Source: Malania oleifera (taxonomy: Eukaryota > Streptophyta > Magnoliopsida > Santalales > Ximeniaceae). From it: a DNA stretch of 64,000 nucleotides. Shown piece by piece: positions 1-11,432 of the stretch. The position numbers and the translations under genes are program-made. Under the pieces are notes generated by a model. The model saw only the letters and a list, made by a program, of their open reading frames with translations, did no database searches and was not told the DNA's origin. The DNA is taken from the NCBI RefSeq assembly GCF_029873635.1, contig NC_080423.1, positions 93,167,691-93,231,690 on the forward strand, read 5' to 3'. Each line of letters starts with the position of its first letter. The first letter of the stretch is position 1.

Positions 1-1390
1 GTGGGCCCCACATATCTCAATTGGGCCCCACATGGTTTGTGGACCCCACTTCTCCTGGTACGCTAGCTCGGATTCCTACATCCGATGCACGTTACCTCTT
101 TTGGCATGCTTGTGCCTGCTAGCTCGGGTCCCTATAACCCTTAAATAGCTTGTGGACCCCACACATCTTTTTAGGTCCCACATGGCTTGTGGGCCCCACA
201 TATCTCAAATTGGGTCCCACACGGTTTGTGGACCCCACTTCTCCTGGTACGCTAGCTTGGATTCCTACATCCGATGCACGTTACCCTCTTTGGTACGCTA
301 GCTCGGATTCCTACATCCGGTGCACGTTACCCCCTTTGGTACGCTAGCTCGGATTCCTACATCCGATGCACGTTACCCGCTCTAGTACGCTAGCTCGGAT
401 TCCTACATCCGATGCACGTTACCTCTTTTGGCATGCTTGTGCCTGCTAGCTCGGGTCCCTATAACCCTTAAATGGACCCCACACATCTTTTTAGGTCCCA
501 CATGGCTTGTGGGCCCCACATATCTCAAATTGGGTCCCACACGGTTTGTGGACCCCACTTCTCCTGGTACGCTAGCTTGGATTCCTACATCCGATGCACG
601 TTACCATCTTTGGTACGATTCCTACATCCGGTACACGTTACCCCCTTTGGTACGCTAGCTCGGATTCCTACATCCGATGCACGTTACCCGCTCTAGTACG
701 CTAGCTCGGATTCCTACATCCGATGCACGTTACCTCTTTTGGCATGCTTGTGCCTGCTAGCTCGGGTCCCTATAACCCTTAAATGGCTTGTGGACCTCAC
801 ACATCTTTTTAGGTCCCACATGGCTTGTGGGCCCCACATATCTCAAATTGGGCCCCACACGGTTTGTGGACCCCACTTCTCCTGGTACGCTAGCTTGGAT
901 TCCTACATCCGATGCACGTTACCCTCTTTGGTACGCTAGCTCGGATTCCTACATCCGGTGCACGTTACCCCCTCTGGTACGCTAGCTCGGATTCCTACAT
1001 CCGATGCACGTTACCTGCTCTGGTACGCTAGCTCGGATTCCTACATCCGATGCACGTTACCTCTGTTGGCATGCTTGTGTCTACTGGCTCGGGTTCCTAT
1101 AACCCTTAAATGGCTTGTGGACCCCACACATCTTTTTAGGTCCCACATGGCTTGTGGGCCCCACATATCTCAATTGGGCCCCACACGGTTTGTGGGCCCC
1201 ACTTCTCCTGGTACGCTAGCTCGGATTCCTACATCCGGTGCAGGTTACCCCCTCTGGTATGCTAGTTCGGATCCACATATCCGGCGCCTTGCTAGCTCGG
1301 GCTTTTGTAACCCTCAAACGGCTTGTGGACCCCACATGGCGCGTGGGACCCACACATCTCCAATGGGCTCCACACAGCTTCTAGAACCCT
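1..1390. repeat. ~320-bp tandem array with ~45-bp sub-repeats
   Basis: A block containing 'acacatctttttaggtccca' recurs at about 161, 481, 799 and 1126, a period of 318-327 bp. Part of a further unit is cut by the left edge. Each unit also holds two to four copies of a ~45-bp sub-repeat built around 'gctagctcggattcctacat'. GGGCCC-containing palindromes (gtgggccccac) occur once or more per unit. Copies differ by small indels, as in an ageing LTR-internal array. Confidence 0.9.
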
Positions 1391-1391
1391 C

Positions 1392-1392
1392 A

Positions 1393-1438
<46 letters not shown>

Positions 1439-1455
1439 TATTTATTTATTTTAAT
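1392..1455. repeat. (ATT)n microsatellite
   Basis: About 16 uninterrupted ATT units grade into TTTA units. It separates the ~320-bp array from the 93-bp array. Confidence 0.97.
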
Positions 1456-1469
1456 TTGTCAAATGCAAG

Positions 1470-2065
1470 CATACTTTGTTCCCCCATCATCACTCACCAC
1501 ATGTCATGTTTCTTCCCTTTACCAATCTTCCCATACTATATTCCCTTCATAATTCTTCATCCCATACTTTGTCCCCCCATCATCACTCACCACATGTCAT
1601 GTTTCTTCCCTTTACCAATCTTCCCATACTATATTCCCTTCATAATTCTTCATCCCATACTTTGTCCCCCCATCATCACTCACCACATGTCATGTTTCCT
1701 CCCTTTATCAATCTTCCCATACTATATTCCCTTCATAATTCTTCATCCCATACTTTGTTCCCCCATCATCACTCACCACATGTCATGTTTCTTCCCTTTA
1801 CCAATCTTCCCATACTATATTCCCTTCATAATTCTTCATCCCATACTTTGTCCCCCCCATCATCACTCACCACATGTCATGTTTCCTCCCTTTATCAATC
1901 TTCCCATGCTATATTCCCTTCATTATTCTTCATCCCATACTTTGTTCCCTCCATCATCACTCACCACATGTCATGTTTTCTCCTTTTATCATTCTTCCCA
2001 TGCTAATTTCCCTTCATCATTCTTCCTCCCATACTTGGTTCCCCCCATCATGACTCCCCTATGTC
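1470..2065. repeat. 93-bp tandem array, six copies plus a degenerate one
   Basis: The anchor 'catcatcactcaccacatg' recurs at about 1485, 1578, 1671, 1765, 1858 and 1952, with a decayed copy near 2046. This is a 93-94 bp period. The unit is pyrimidine-rich on the plus strand. Because 93 is divisible by three it gives open frames in several phases; these are not genes. Confidence 0.95.
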
Positions 2066-2089
2066 TTCTTTCCTATGCTTGCCCCAAGC

Positions 2090-2105
2090 TAAGCCTATAA
2101 ATAGC
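2090..2105 (+). promoter_or_regulatory. TATA box of the left LTR
   Basis: 'gcctataaatagcc' lies immediately after the 93-bp array and about 120 bp before the duplicated leader block. This is the expected U3/R promoter position in an LTR. A nearly identical TATA context occurs in the LTR at 60.2 kb. Confidence 0.6.
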
Positions 2106-2217
2106 CCTCTCATTTCAAGCACAAGGGGGAGCTCTTGGTGGTGGTAAGGAGAAGATTTCAAATATTGAAGTTTTCTATCACAAGTTTGTGAAGTTAGTCT
2201 TTTTTTTTTAGTAAAAA

Positions 2218-2565
2218 TCAAGAGGTCGACTAATCCCGTTTCCTATCGGTGTTGAGTCACTCCATTTGAAGAAGGCACCCCGTAGTGCCTCAAATCAGAG
2301 CTCAAGAACAACTCTCGGGAAGACGTTGTAGAGCGGCCCTAGTAGACTCATCAACAGGAAAAGAAGACCGGAGCAGAGGAAAACGAAAGAAGATCAAGCG
2401 ATCGATTGATCCCTTTTCCTACCGGTACCGGGTCACTCCATTTGAAGAAGGTATTCCCTAGTGCCTCGAGTCGGAACTCAAGAACAACCCTCGGGAAGGC
2501 GCTGTAGACTAACCTTGCGGATTCACAGACAGGAGAAGAAGACCGAAGGAGAGAAAGACGATAGG
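2218..2565. repeat. ~180-bp direct duplication downstream of the TATA box
   Basis: Two adjacent copies (about 2222-2395 and 2404-2570) share 'gtcactccatttgaagaagg', 'tcaagaacaac' and an 'aagaagaccg' end. They are diverged, so the duplication is old. Confidence 0.85.
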
Positions 2566-3840
2566 TAAGACCAATGAACTTTCTCTTCCTATGTTACATT
2601 TCCATCCCCCTTTCCCTAATCGGCCTCTGTTGGTTTATTTGACTTTATTTCACTTTTCTTTACTTTAAATAGCTTCCTTTTAACTCATAAAAAAAACAAA
2701 AAATAAAAAAATTTCATAAAAGACACAAAAATTCAGAAAAATTTTCAAAGAAAATTCAAAAATTTTTAAAGCTTTGAAACTTATTTACCTTTGAAAATTT
2801 TTGAAGAAAATCCAAGAAAGTTTCTAACATGTTTGGCAAAGGTTAGATTTGTTTCCCTACATTCAAGATTTTCAAAAATACATTCTAAAGTCATATCTTT
2901 AAAACCATGACTTTCGTGATTGTTGTCTAAAATTCTGTTGTATTCGGAAGGACATTGGAAGATTCCGGAAAATCATTGGTCTCGACCAAGACCTTAAACT
3001 GGTTTTTCCCCCCCACACTGGTCAACGTTTGACCGGCTCTCCATTCCCAAACTGGTTCACCCCAGTTTTCTCCATTTCGCTTGTATATTATTGTTGTATC
3101 CATAAAATTCACAAAAATCATGAAATTTTCAAAAATTCCAAAAGTATTTTCACATTTTGGTTTCAATTGATTTCATTTGTGTTATTTTGAAAATTCGGGA
3201 AAAATATCAAAAATCATTTTCACACTTAGGAAAAATCACAAAAATATCTTTTTAGGTACAAGAAAAATTCATTCCAATCCCGAACCAATCTCAAAAACCT
3301 CCCGAAATAGTATTTTTGATACTTAAAAAAAAAAAAAAACCTATAGATTTCAAAATCCTCGGGAGCGTATTTTGTATCCTATTTTCGATTTTCCTTCCCG
3401 ATGATTGCCAACGAGAACATTGACTCTTCGGAGTACTAGATTGCCCCGGTTCTGAGGGAATACCTATATAGTATTTTCATTTTGTTTTTGACTTTTGAAA
3501 GGGAGTGATCTTTAAAGGCTTATTACATTTATTTCGGGAAAACTCTTTATTAATCTGGTACCATTCGTAAGAACGGGCGTGTAGGGGGTGCTAATACCTT
3601 CCCCTTGCGTAACCATACTCCCGAGCCTAACTTTGGTGACGTAGACCGATTCTACCCCTAACGGGGTAGTAATCAAGTGTTCTAACCACACTTCAAAAGG
3701 TTAGTGGCGACTCCACCACACATCGTTTTTCACGAAAATTCACTTTTTCAAAATACACATTCATTTTTCCCAATTCGCAAGCCGAACCCATTTTTAAACC
3801 AGAGATTGGTTCTCTGGGCCGGGTTCGGGACGTCGCGACA

Positions 3841-5010
3841 CACAACATTCGTTAGCTTCTTCTGTTCCGATCTTTAATTTGACAAATTTCTCTGACTGGA
3901 ATGAACAGATTCAGTTTCACCTTGGTGTTCTGGATCTGGACATAGCTCTACAAATATATAAACCAGCTATTATTACTGAAACAAGTAGTTCAGAGCAGCG
4001 AGCTTTGTAAAGGTCAAAGGAAAGGTCGAACATATTGAGTATTATGTTCATGTGGCTGTGTATAGCAAACAATATTAAATCAACACTTCCTAAACTAGAA
4101 AATGCAAAGGAATATCTTAAGGCTGTGGAAGATCGGTTTCATTCAGCAGACAAGTCCCTTGCAGGGAGGTTAATGGCTGAACTTACCACAATGAAGTTTG
4201 ATGGTAGTCGAGGAATGAATGAACATGTCCTAGATATGACTAATCTAGCTGCTAGATTTTAATCTTTGGGAATGAATGTTGATGAAAGTTTCCTTGTTTA
4301 GTTTATTCTGAATTCTTTGCCTCCTCAATATGGGCATTTTCATATTCACTATATCACTATTAAAGAAAAGTGGAATGTGAATGAATTGGCAAGCATGTTA
4401 ATTCAAGATGAGGCAAGGCTTAAACAACAAGGACAACATTCAATTAACCTCAGGAGTCATGCAATTTGAAGTAAAGGAAAGAAATCAAAGAAAGGATTAA
4501 AGAAAGATCCATTGAAGGTAGTGAGTACTTCTTATGGCAATGAGGCTCGCAAGAAGGAACATAATGGACCAAAGTGTTATTTATGTCATGGCTATGGGCA
4601 TCTAAAGAAAAGCTGCCCGAAGCGTAAAGCTTGGTTCGAAAATAAAGGTAAGCTTTTAGCTTATATATGTTTCGAGTCAAACATAACACAAGTTCCTTCT
4701 AACACGTGGTGTATTGACTCTAGTTCTACTGTTCATGTTTCAAATTCGATGCAGGGATACCTTAAGATCCAGAGCGTAAAGGAAAAAGAATACTTCATAG
4801 TCTTGGGAAATGCAAATCAAGTACCTATTGTTGGCGTTGGAACCTTTCAGTTGTGTTTAGAGTTAGGTCATTGTTTAGACCTTTTTGATACTTTTTATGT
4901 TCCAAACATTTCTAGGAACTTAATTCCCATGTCCAGATTAGACAATGACGGTTATGGTTTGTATTTTGAACATAAAGGTTTTCGTCTAATGAAAGGGAGC
5001 TTTTGTGTTG
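3841..5010 (+). pseudogene. Ty1/copia host element, part 1: gag, zinc knuckle and start of protease
   Basis: Translation gives a UBN2-type copia gag (NFSDWNEQIQFHLG and following, from ~3880). A CCHC zinc knuckle (CYLCHGYGHLKKSC) starts near 4574. The retropepsin start (WCIDSSSTVHVSNS) is near 4707, where the usual Asp-Ser/Thr-Gly reads Asp-Ser-Ser. In-frame stops occur near 4007, 4260, 4299 and 4468, so this is a dead copy. The frame is cut at 5010 by a nested element and resumes at 13433 in the gag-preintegrase domain. No 5' LTR of this element is visible, because sequence before 3841 belongs to another LTR. Confidence 0.88.
5006..5010 (+). repeat. Left target-site duplication of the nested gag-only element
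   Basis: TGTTG at 5006-5010 is repeated exactly at 13428-13432, immediately outside the two LTR ends. It marks the insertion point in the copia host frame. Confidence 0.9.
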
Positions 5011-6943
5011 TGTTGACCCTACGGGTCATACCCTATTTTGATTATGAAAAATACTCCGGTATTCAATGTCTATCAAGTTTGTGTGCAAGATAATACTAGT
5101 AAGATCATATTGATGGCATACGACAACTTGAAAAAGAATGAAGACCCTGTCATATTTTGTTTATGGTAATTCCTATTTGGATCCGTAATTTTAATTAAGA
5201 AAAGGTATGTAATAATAAAATAGGAATGGTCTGTAATAATTGATGTGCATCATGCATGTAGGATCTGATAAGCTCAAGACCATAGATGGACTTAAAAATG
5301 ACCCTAAGTCCCTTTACTTTGATGCATAATAATTAGGACCAAAACCACATAAGAGAAGCAAGTTCAGTCTACCGAACTAGCCCAGTTCAAATATGCTGGT
5401 TGACCAAACCGCTGGGGAGGTCAACGTGTTGACCATGATACGGTCGACCAAACCATTTTTTAACTTCACTAACTTGGCTGATCGAATCTCCATGTGGGAA
5501 ACCCCAACACTATGGTCGACCAACCAAACCAGTTCATTCTCATGTTGGTCAATCAAAGTTGGGAATACGGTTAACCAAACAAGTTTCGGTCAACCGAACC
5601 ACAGACACTTTGGAATCGCCCTAAGTCTGGTCGACCATATATTCAATTAAAAAATGATTTGGTCGACCGAACCACCCAAAGTGGTCACCCGAACCTTAAG
5701 TATGGTTGACCAAACCTCTTGGGTTGGTCCAAATTTTACCATGGTTAAACTGAGTTAAATTTTTCTAAACACAATTAACCTTTTCCCAAAATTCCCAGCG
5801 TGTCCCTAACGGCAATAATTTATCCCTTGCCTATATATATGTCCTCATTTGTTCAATTAGGGGGTGATTAGTACTTTTCATTAAGGTTCTCTAAATTTTT
5901 CCTAGACCATTCCTCAAGCTTAAAGCCTATACACTCTCATACTACTTCCATTTTGCTAATCCAAGCCTTGTGAGAGTACCTAGAGAAATTATACTCCATT
6001 CCACTTAGCTTAAAACTCTCATTGTATTATTTGTTGATTGATTTTGATATTGAGAGTTAAGCATAAGTTTTCCCATTGATTTAATCTAATAAATCTTGTG
6101 TGGGGAAAACTTAGTGGCTTGTGGGTCTTTGCATTGATATTGCAAGATACCTTAGCTCATATTTTTGTGTGCAAAAATATTTTACAAGCTTGATTTCAAA
6201 CAACTCTTGTGCTTACTACATCGAGAAAATATTTTTGAGTTTGTTTGAACATTATTGCTAGCATCTTTAAAACCCTAGTTTGATATTGAGATATTCTATA
6301 TTGTGTTTCAAAGAAAAAAACTAGTTTATACACTTTTGTGCATATTTGAGAATATACATTATACTGAGTGTTGATAGCACACATACATCACTGAGCTTAC
6401 AATTCCTATATTGTTAATGTGCATTTGATTATTTGTCATTGGTACATATCTGCTTGTGTAAGAAGCATTTACATGTACGTAAATTTTCATATATTTTGTA
6501 TTCCATGCGTGGGCCTAAAGAGGGAGACTAGCCTTGTTGAATAGTCCCGGATTAGCTTAGACCCGATTAGGAAAGTAAGGTGTACCATCCTGGTAAGGTG
6601 TGGTTGTAGGTTGAGGTCAGACCCGTTAATTGACCTGGTTGTAAACAGTGCCACTCCACCTGTGAAGTGAGCCTATAGTGGAATCCTTGTGCTGGTGAGC
6701 CAAGGCGGGCACGTAAGCAGTATTGGGCGAACCCCGATAACATATCTACTGTCAATTTTATTTTTCACAATTTATTTTCTACACTTGTATGTTTATGTTT
6801 ATTGTTTGAATATCTGATTAGGTTTGTAATTACATAGAAATACCCTAGGATTGTGTAATACTGACATTTGATTTAACCTATGAGAAAAGTTTAAAATTCC
6901 AAGTCACCCCCCCCCCCTTCTTGGAATTGCACCAAAGCTAACA
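5011..6943 (+). repeat. 5' LTR of the nested gag-only element
   Basis: It starts TGTTGACCCT and ends GCTAACA. It has a TATA-like 'gcctatatatatgtcc' near 5829 and a poly-C run near 6906. The U5-like part (~6480-6740) resembles SIRE-type copia LTRs. The U3 part (5390-5740) contains many GGTCGACC-related palindromes. Relative to the 3' LTR it lacks about 60 bp near 5290. Confidence 0.92.
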
Positions 6944-6944
6944 A

Positions 6945-6961
6945 TTGGTATCAGAGCCTTG
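6945..6961 (+). other. Primer-binding site, initiator tRNA-Met type
   Basis: 'TTGGTATCAGAGCCTTG' lies one base after the LTR end and matches the plant initiator Met-tRNA 3' complement (TGGTATCAGAGC). Confidence 0.9.
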
Positions 6962-6995
6962 TTGCCTAGACTTAAACGTTATTTAGTAAAAGAGC

Positions 6996-8195
6996 ATAAC
7001 GGCTCATATTGGTGCATCCCCTTCGTGTGAGGGAAGGTTACTCATGAACCCTCTAGTATTTTGCAGTGAAAATTTCGCTATATGAAAATTTAGGATGACC
7101 ATATTTGTAAAAGCTTTAAATTGGAGATTCTGGAAGGTTATTGCACAAGGAGATAGTATTCCAATAAAAGTCATTAATTATGTTGATGTTCCTAAGTCTG
7201 AATTTGAGCTGAATGATAGTGATAGGAACTTAATGCAAATAAATTTTGATGCCATGAACACCTTGTTGCATGCTTTAGATTCTAATATTATTTGTGAGGT
7301 TATGGCATGTAACAATGTTAAAGATATATGGGAGGAACTTGAAAAGATATATGGAGCAACTACGCAAGAAAAGGTGATCACTCCTTGTGACTCAAGTTCT
7401 TCGGATCTTGGAGAAGGTAAACGAGGCTTTATAGCTCTAACCAACGATGAGGTAAATTCGTCTCCCACTACTTTGTTAGATAAACCTGATAATGATTCAT
7501 GTGATGATTTGAATGATGCATTTGATACTGAATCATGTGATAGTTCTGATAGTGAAAGCATGTCTATTTATGAAGAACTACAAATTGAATACATTAGAAT
7601 TCATAAGTCACTTATTAAAGCTAACAAAAGATATACTGCTTTGGAAAACAAGTATGAGGCATGTGTGAAAGAATGTGAGTCAAAAATTCTTGTTGAAAGA
7701 GAAAATGATTTAAAAATCAAGTAGTTAGTAAACAAGAATGAAAAGTTAGAAAAAGAGTTGAATATAGTAAGATCTCAAACATCAAGTGATTATAATAATA
7801 AAGATCTTCTCATTGCAAAACTTGAAAGTAAAGCAAACAACATGACTAAAGAGTTTGTTAAATTACAAGATGTTTGCAAGGGTCTTAAGAACTTAAAAAT
7901 GCAAGAGTTAGAAAAGAAGGTAGAAGACCAATCTAAGATCATCTACACGTTTACTAGAGGCAAGGACAACTTTAATAAGTTATTAGGATCACAAAAGATG
8001 ACCTTAGATAAGGAAGGTATAGGTTATAATGGGATTGAAAATAAGAAAAGAAAGAACCTATACATGGGGTACTTTGTAAGAGCATCAAAACACTATGCTA
8101 GTACCTCCGCCAGTCCATATACTCACACCACATGCATCTTGTGTAAAAAGAAGGAGCACATAAAATTTGATTGCCCGTTTAAAAGGAAGGTGTAA
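6996..8195 (+). pseudogene. gag of the nested element (UBN2 domain, coiled coil, CCHC knuckle)
   Basis: The open part from 7095 reads MTIFVKALNWRFWKVIAQGD and continues in one frame to a stop at 8193-8195. The capsid-like UBN2 region is followed by an acidic Asp/Ser-rich linker (~7490-7560) and a Lys/Glu-rich coiled coil (~7560-7960). A CCHC knuckle (CILCKKKEHIKFDC) lies near 8130-8175. Family alignment suggests the protein once began near 6996, where the expected ATG is ATA. A TGA at 7083 replaces the conserved Trp before the Lys-x-Arg-Met motif, and a TAG at 7722 breaks the coiled coil. All three changes are G-to-A or C-to-T in kind. The gag is recognisable but not intact. Confidence 0.85.
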
Positions 8196-11100
8196 AATGC
8201 AAACAAGTCTGGAGAGTCAAAGTACCCCGTAGTACTAACCCATAAAAAATCAAAGACAGAAAAATGTATGAGTTGTTAAGAAAACAAATCCCTTGAAATT
8301 CAAGGAAGAATTTACTCAAACATGAATTACATGATCACACAATTCTTCCTTAGCATTTAGTATTAGCAATAGGGGGTAGTGATGATTATAAGCTTGGGAA
8401 GTGGTTTGGGTTTCAAATGTCAAATCTTAGTATATGCACTCACTACTATTATTATACTAAGAACCACAGGGAAGCAAGTCAATACAAAAATTTAAGTGTC
8501 TTTTCCAATCTGAATTTAATTCATATATATCATATTGAAGGGGTAAAACATAAAAATATATACTATAGCATGTTAGAGTAAAATCTATTTCCAAATGGAC
8601 ATGGCATCTATGCTAGGTAAATAATTCTTAATGCTTAACTCATGCTTAAATATGAATATCTTAAGTTAAGCAACTGGTATCCATTACACAGAGATGAGCT
8701 TTAGGGGTCCATCCTATTCTACATATCTTTAACCCTAATTTCAATGATCAAAATTTTAGTCATCACTCTAGGCTTATGCACCCCTGATCACATCTCCTTA
8801 TTCTCCCAGTGCTTATTAAAAGACATCTTTTTCTTAATCAAAATTAGAGGCATCCACTAGGGGATTCGAGTTTCATTGTTAAATCAAAATATTCCCTTTG
8901 AGTTTTAAATATAAATTCTCTAATCTTGGTTAACCTATTTCCTCCATAGGAACTCTTTACCAAACCACAATCATATCCAGTAAAGACTATACCTATCCAT
9001 CGGTTTGTATCCTTGCTACAAATCATGATCATATCTATAGGATAATTTCCATTCTCCGCAGAGCATTGTTCAAAATTATTCATATTCTTCTATATGCTCT
9101 CTACCCAAGCCTGGAAATGATTACTTCCACAAAAATACTTTAATTCATGTTCATTTATAATGAATACTCTTCTATCCTTAATAGAAATTTAATCCTTAAG
9201 AGTATTTATTCAAATTCTCTCATAAGCTCTCAACTTTTAAATCAAATCCTTTAGAGCTCTATATACCTTGATTGTGTTGAATGGCTAAATTGGTTGCCTA
9301 GGTCCTAATCTTGATAAATGTGTATATCTCAAAGTGACCTATGCACATGTAATTTAAATCAAAAGTCATTCTAACTTGGGGCCTCTTACATATTGAAATT
9401 CATAAGAGAAGAGGCAATGTAGGCTTGTGACATTGAAATAAATATTCATTGTGACTTTTTGGCCCTCTAAGCCTAATCATGTAAAGTCGAGTCTGAATCA
9501 TTGAAAACCTTAAAACACTTGACCAAAGATTTTGAAAAATAGAAAAAGCATAAAATGAATTAGTGCATAACTCAGGGGAAACATTATCTTTCATGAACAT
9601 ATAAATTAAAATGTTCTCTTGATTTTACATCATGTTTTATGCCCATATGAATTTAAGAAATCAACACAGAACCAAACTCAAATCCATCCACTACTCTTTA
9701 GTGTTTATATTTTTTTTTAATGGATAGAATTGCTACCTGATTGCATGCTTAGTCTAGAATGCCTCCTGCATGGCAGATGCAGTTGATGTAAATTGCATAC
9801 TGGTAGTGGATTTTAGGTTGTTGCATAATTTACATGAATATTCTATTGAGAACAACCAGCTATCAGGTACAGGTTTCATAGGAAAATGTTCGATTTACAG
9901 ACAACATGCTATCAAAATTTCGACAGGAATTTTCCCAAAGTAAAACCTTGTACAAAGATGATTATGATGGAATAAATGTTAAAAAAAAAATTTGAAAGGA
10001 TGAGTGAAAGCTAAAAATATATTGAAAACTCCATCCTAGCGTAATCATCAGGTATTTAGAGGAGCTTAGCTCCATCCCTATAGGAAGATCATAACTGATT
10101 GTTATGCATCAACTCACCGTTTGAATATTGAGGCTCTTAAAAAAAACCATGAACATCATATCCAATGCTTAAAGGTCTAGGAATAGATATGAATTGTTCT
10201 AGGTTATAAGTATCATTTCATACCTTAATATATTTTCTAAGATACATCTATGGCCTATAGGGATGACCATACTAATCAGAATATAGTTGATAAATCATCA
10301 GTATGGTTGGGTTAAAGGATTTAAAATGAATGACTTATACTCTAGGCATAATGAAATAATCCTCTATCTGGTATATATAAGCAGTTTATTGCATATAAGT
10401 TAGGATTCCAAATGATAGGGGGAGCATCTAAAATTAAATATTTATCTTGTTATGCTTTCAAATACTTTTAGCTTAGATATGTTTTGAATCATGTGTGGCT
10501 TGTGCTAAAATAAAATGATTATATTGAAAATATTAAGTTGATATATATTGCTTTGCCACATGTTGTTTGAATTTGCCATATGATCCTTGTTGTAATTTGT
10601 CAGATATCTTTAGGATCATTTTGGTTGTGTTTTTCTGGTTACAGTTTGTGTGCTTAAATGACAAACTAGAATATTGATGCTTGCTTGTGACCTATTTTAA
10701 AGTTTCTTTTTCAGCAATGCATCACCCCCAGTACTTTTTTCAAATATCAAAGGGGGATATATATATTTATTCTAATACTTTATGGCAAGGACTAATTTCA
10801 AAAACTCTTTATCTCTTGCCTTGTTATTATTGTATATTATATGGTTTTAAATTGCATAACTGGTTCGATAACTTCTCATTAAAATGCATGCGAACTAGTT
10901 AGATCATGTTTATGCTCAAACCTATTTTTTTATACCACATGTCTTCAAATTCCAATTTTTTGCGGGTCTCATTAAGTACCTAAATTGCAATGGTTTGAGG
11001 ATATTTCTGGTTTAACTATATTTTTCATGTCATTTAAATATTTTAATAACCAGTTATATTGTTTGTGTGCTAAATTGCTATATTTCATGCTTTATGAGGC

Positions 11101-11416
11101 TATCTTTGTCATTAATTTTGCATCGCATGCTTATCATATCTCTTGCATATTGATAGTTATACTCATGTTTATTGTTTTTGAACATACTGGACTGTTTGAG
11201 TTGATTTTTTTGTGGATAATTGTTATCTAAAACTCAAATAGGTCATTTCTATACAGATATTTTTTGGGGAATGTTCTATTTTCAAACGGCATGCTGACAA
11301 ATTTTCTAAAAATCTTCCCAAACCATATCCTGTATATGAATAATAATTATCTTTTATTTGCCTATATACTTAAATGTTTATTTAGGTCTGGAGAATTAGG
11401 CAAATATTTGTCATCA
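8196..11416 (+). other. Non-coding interior of the gag-only element
   Basis: About 3.2 kb of AT-rich DNA with no frame resembling a retroelement enzyme. Short open frames at 10.7-11.4 kb are rich in Phe/Leu/Ile, as expected from T-rich sequence, and I do not call them genes. A purine run 'gataggggga' near 10427 looks like an extra polypurine tract. The stretch 10600-10690 resembles the post-pol region of SIRE-like copia elements. It is probably the remnant that replaced pol. Confidence 0.6.
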
Positions 11417-11432
11417 TCAAAAACGGGGAGTT

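Larger units (their letters stand above)
1..3840 (+). mobile_element. Probable Ty3/gypsy long terminal repeat, cut by the window edge
   Basis: The segment reads like one very long LTR. Its left part is tandem arrays, followed by a TATA box near 2093, a duplicated transcribed-leader-like block, an A-rich stretch, and a terminus ending in CA at 3840. Directly after 3840 the sequence changes to copia gag coding DNA, so this LTR appears to have landed in that older element. The motifs near 3600-3840 (a 'gttagtggcgactcc' block and the final 'gacgtcgcgaca') resemble long Tat/Ogre-type gypsy LTRs; that lineage call is from memory. No coding potential is present, and the small frames inside it are repeat translations. 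The left end is outside the window. Confidence 0.5.

Noticed and set aside
958..2100. A 380-residue open frame across the left arrays
   Set aside because: It translates tandem repeats whose period is divisible by three. It is repetitive, shows no known domain, and sits in an LTR.
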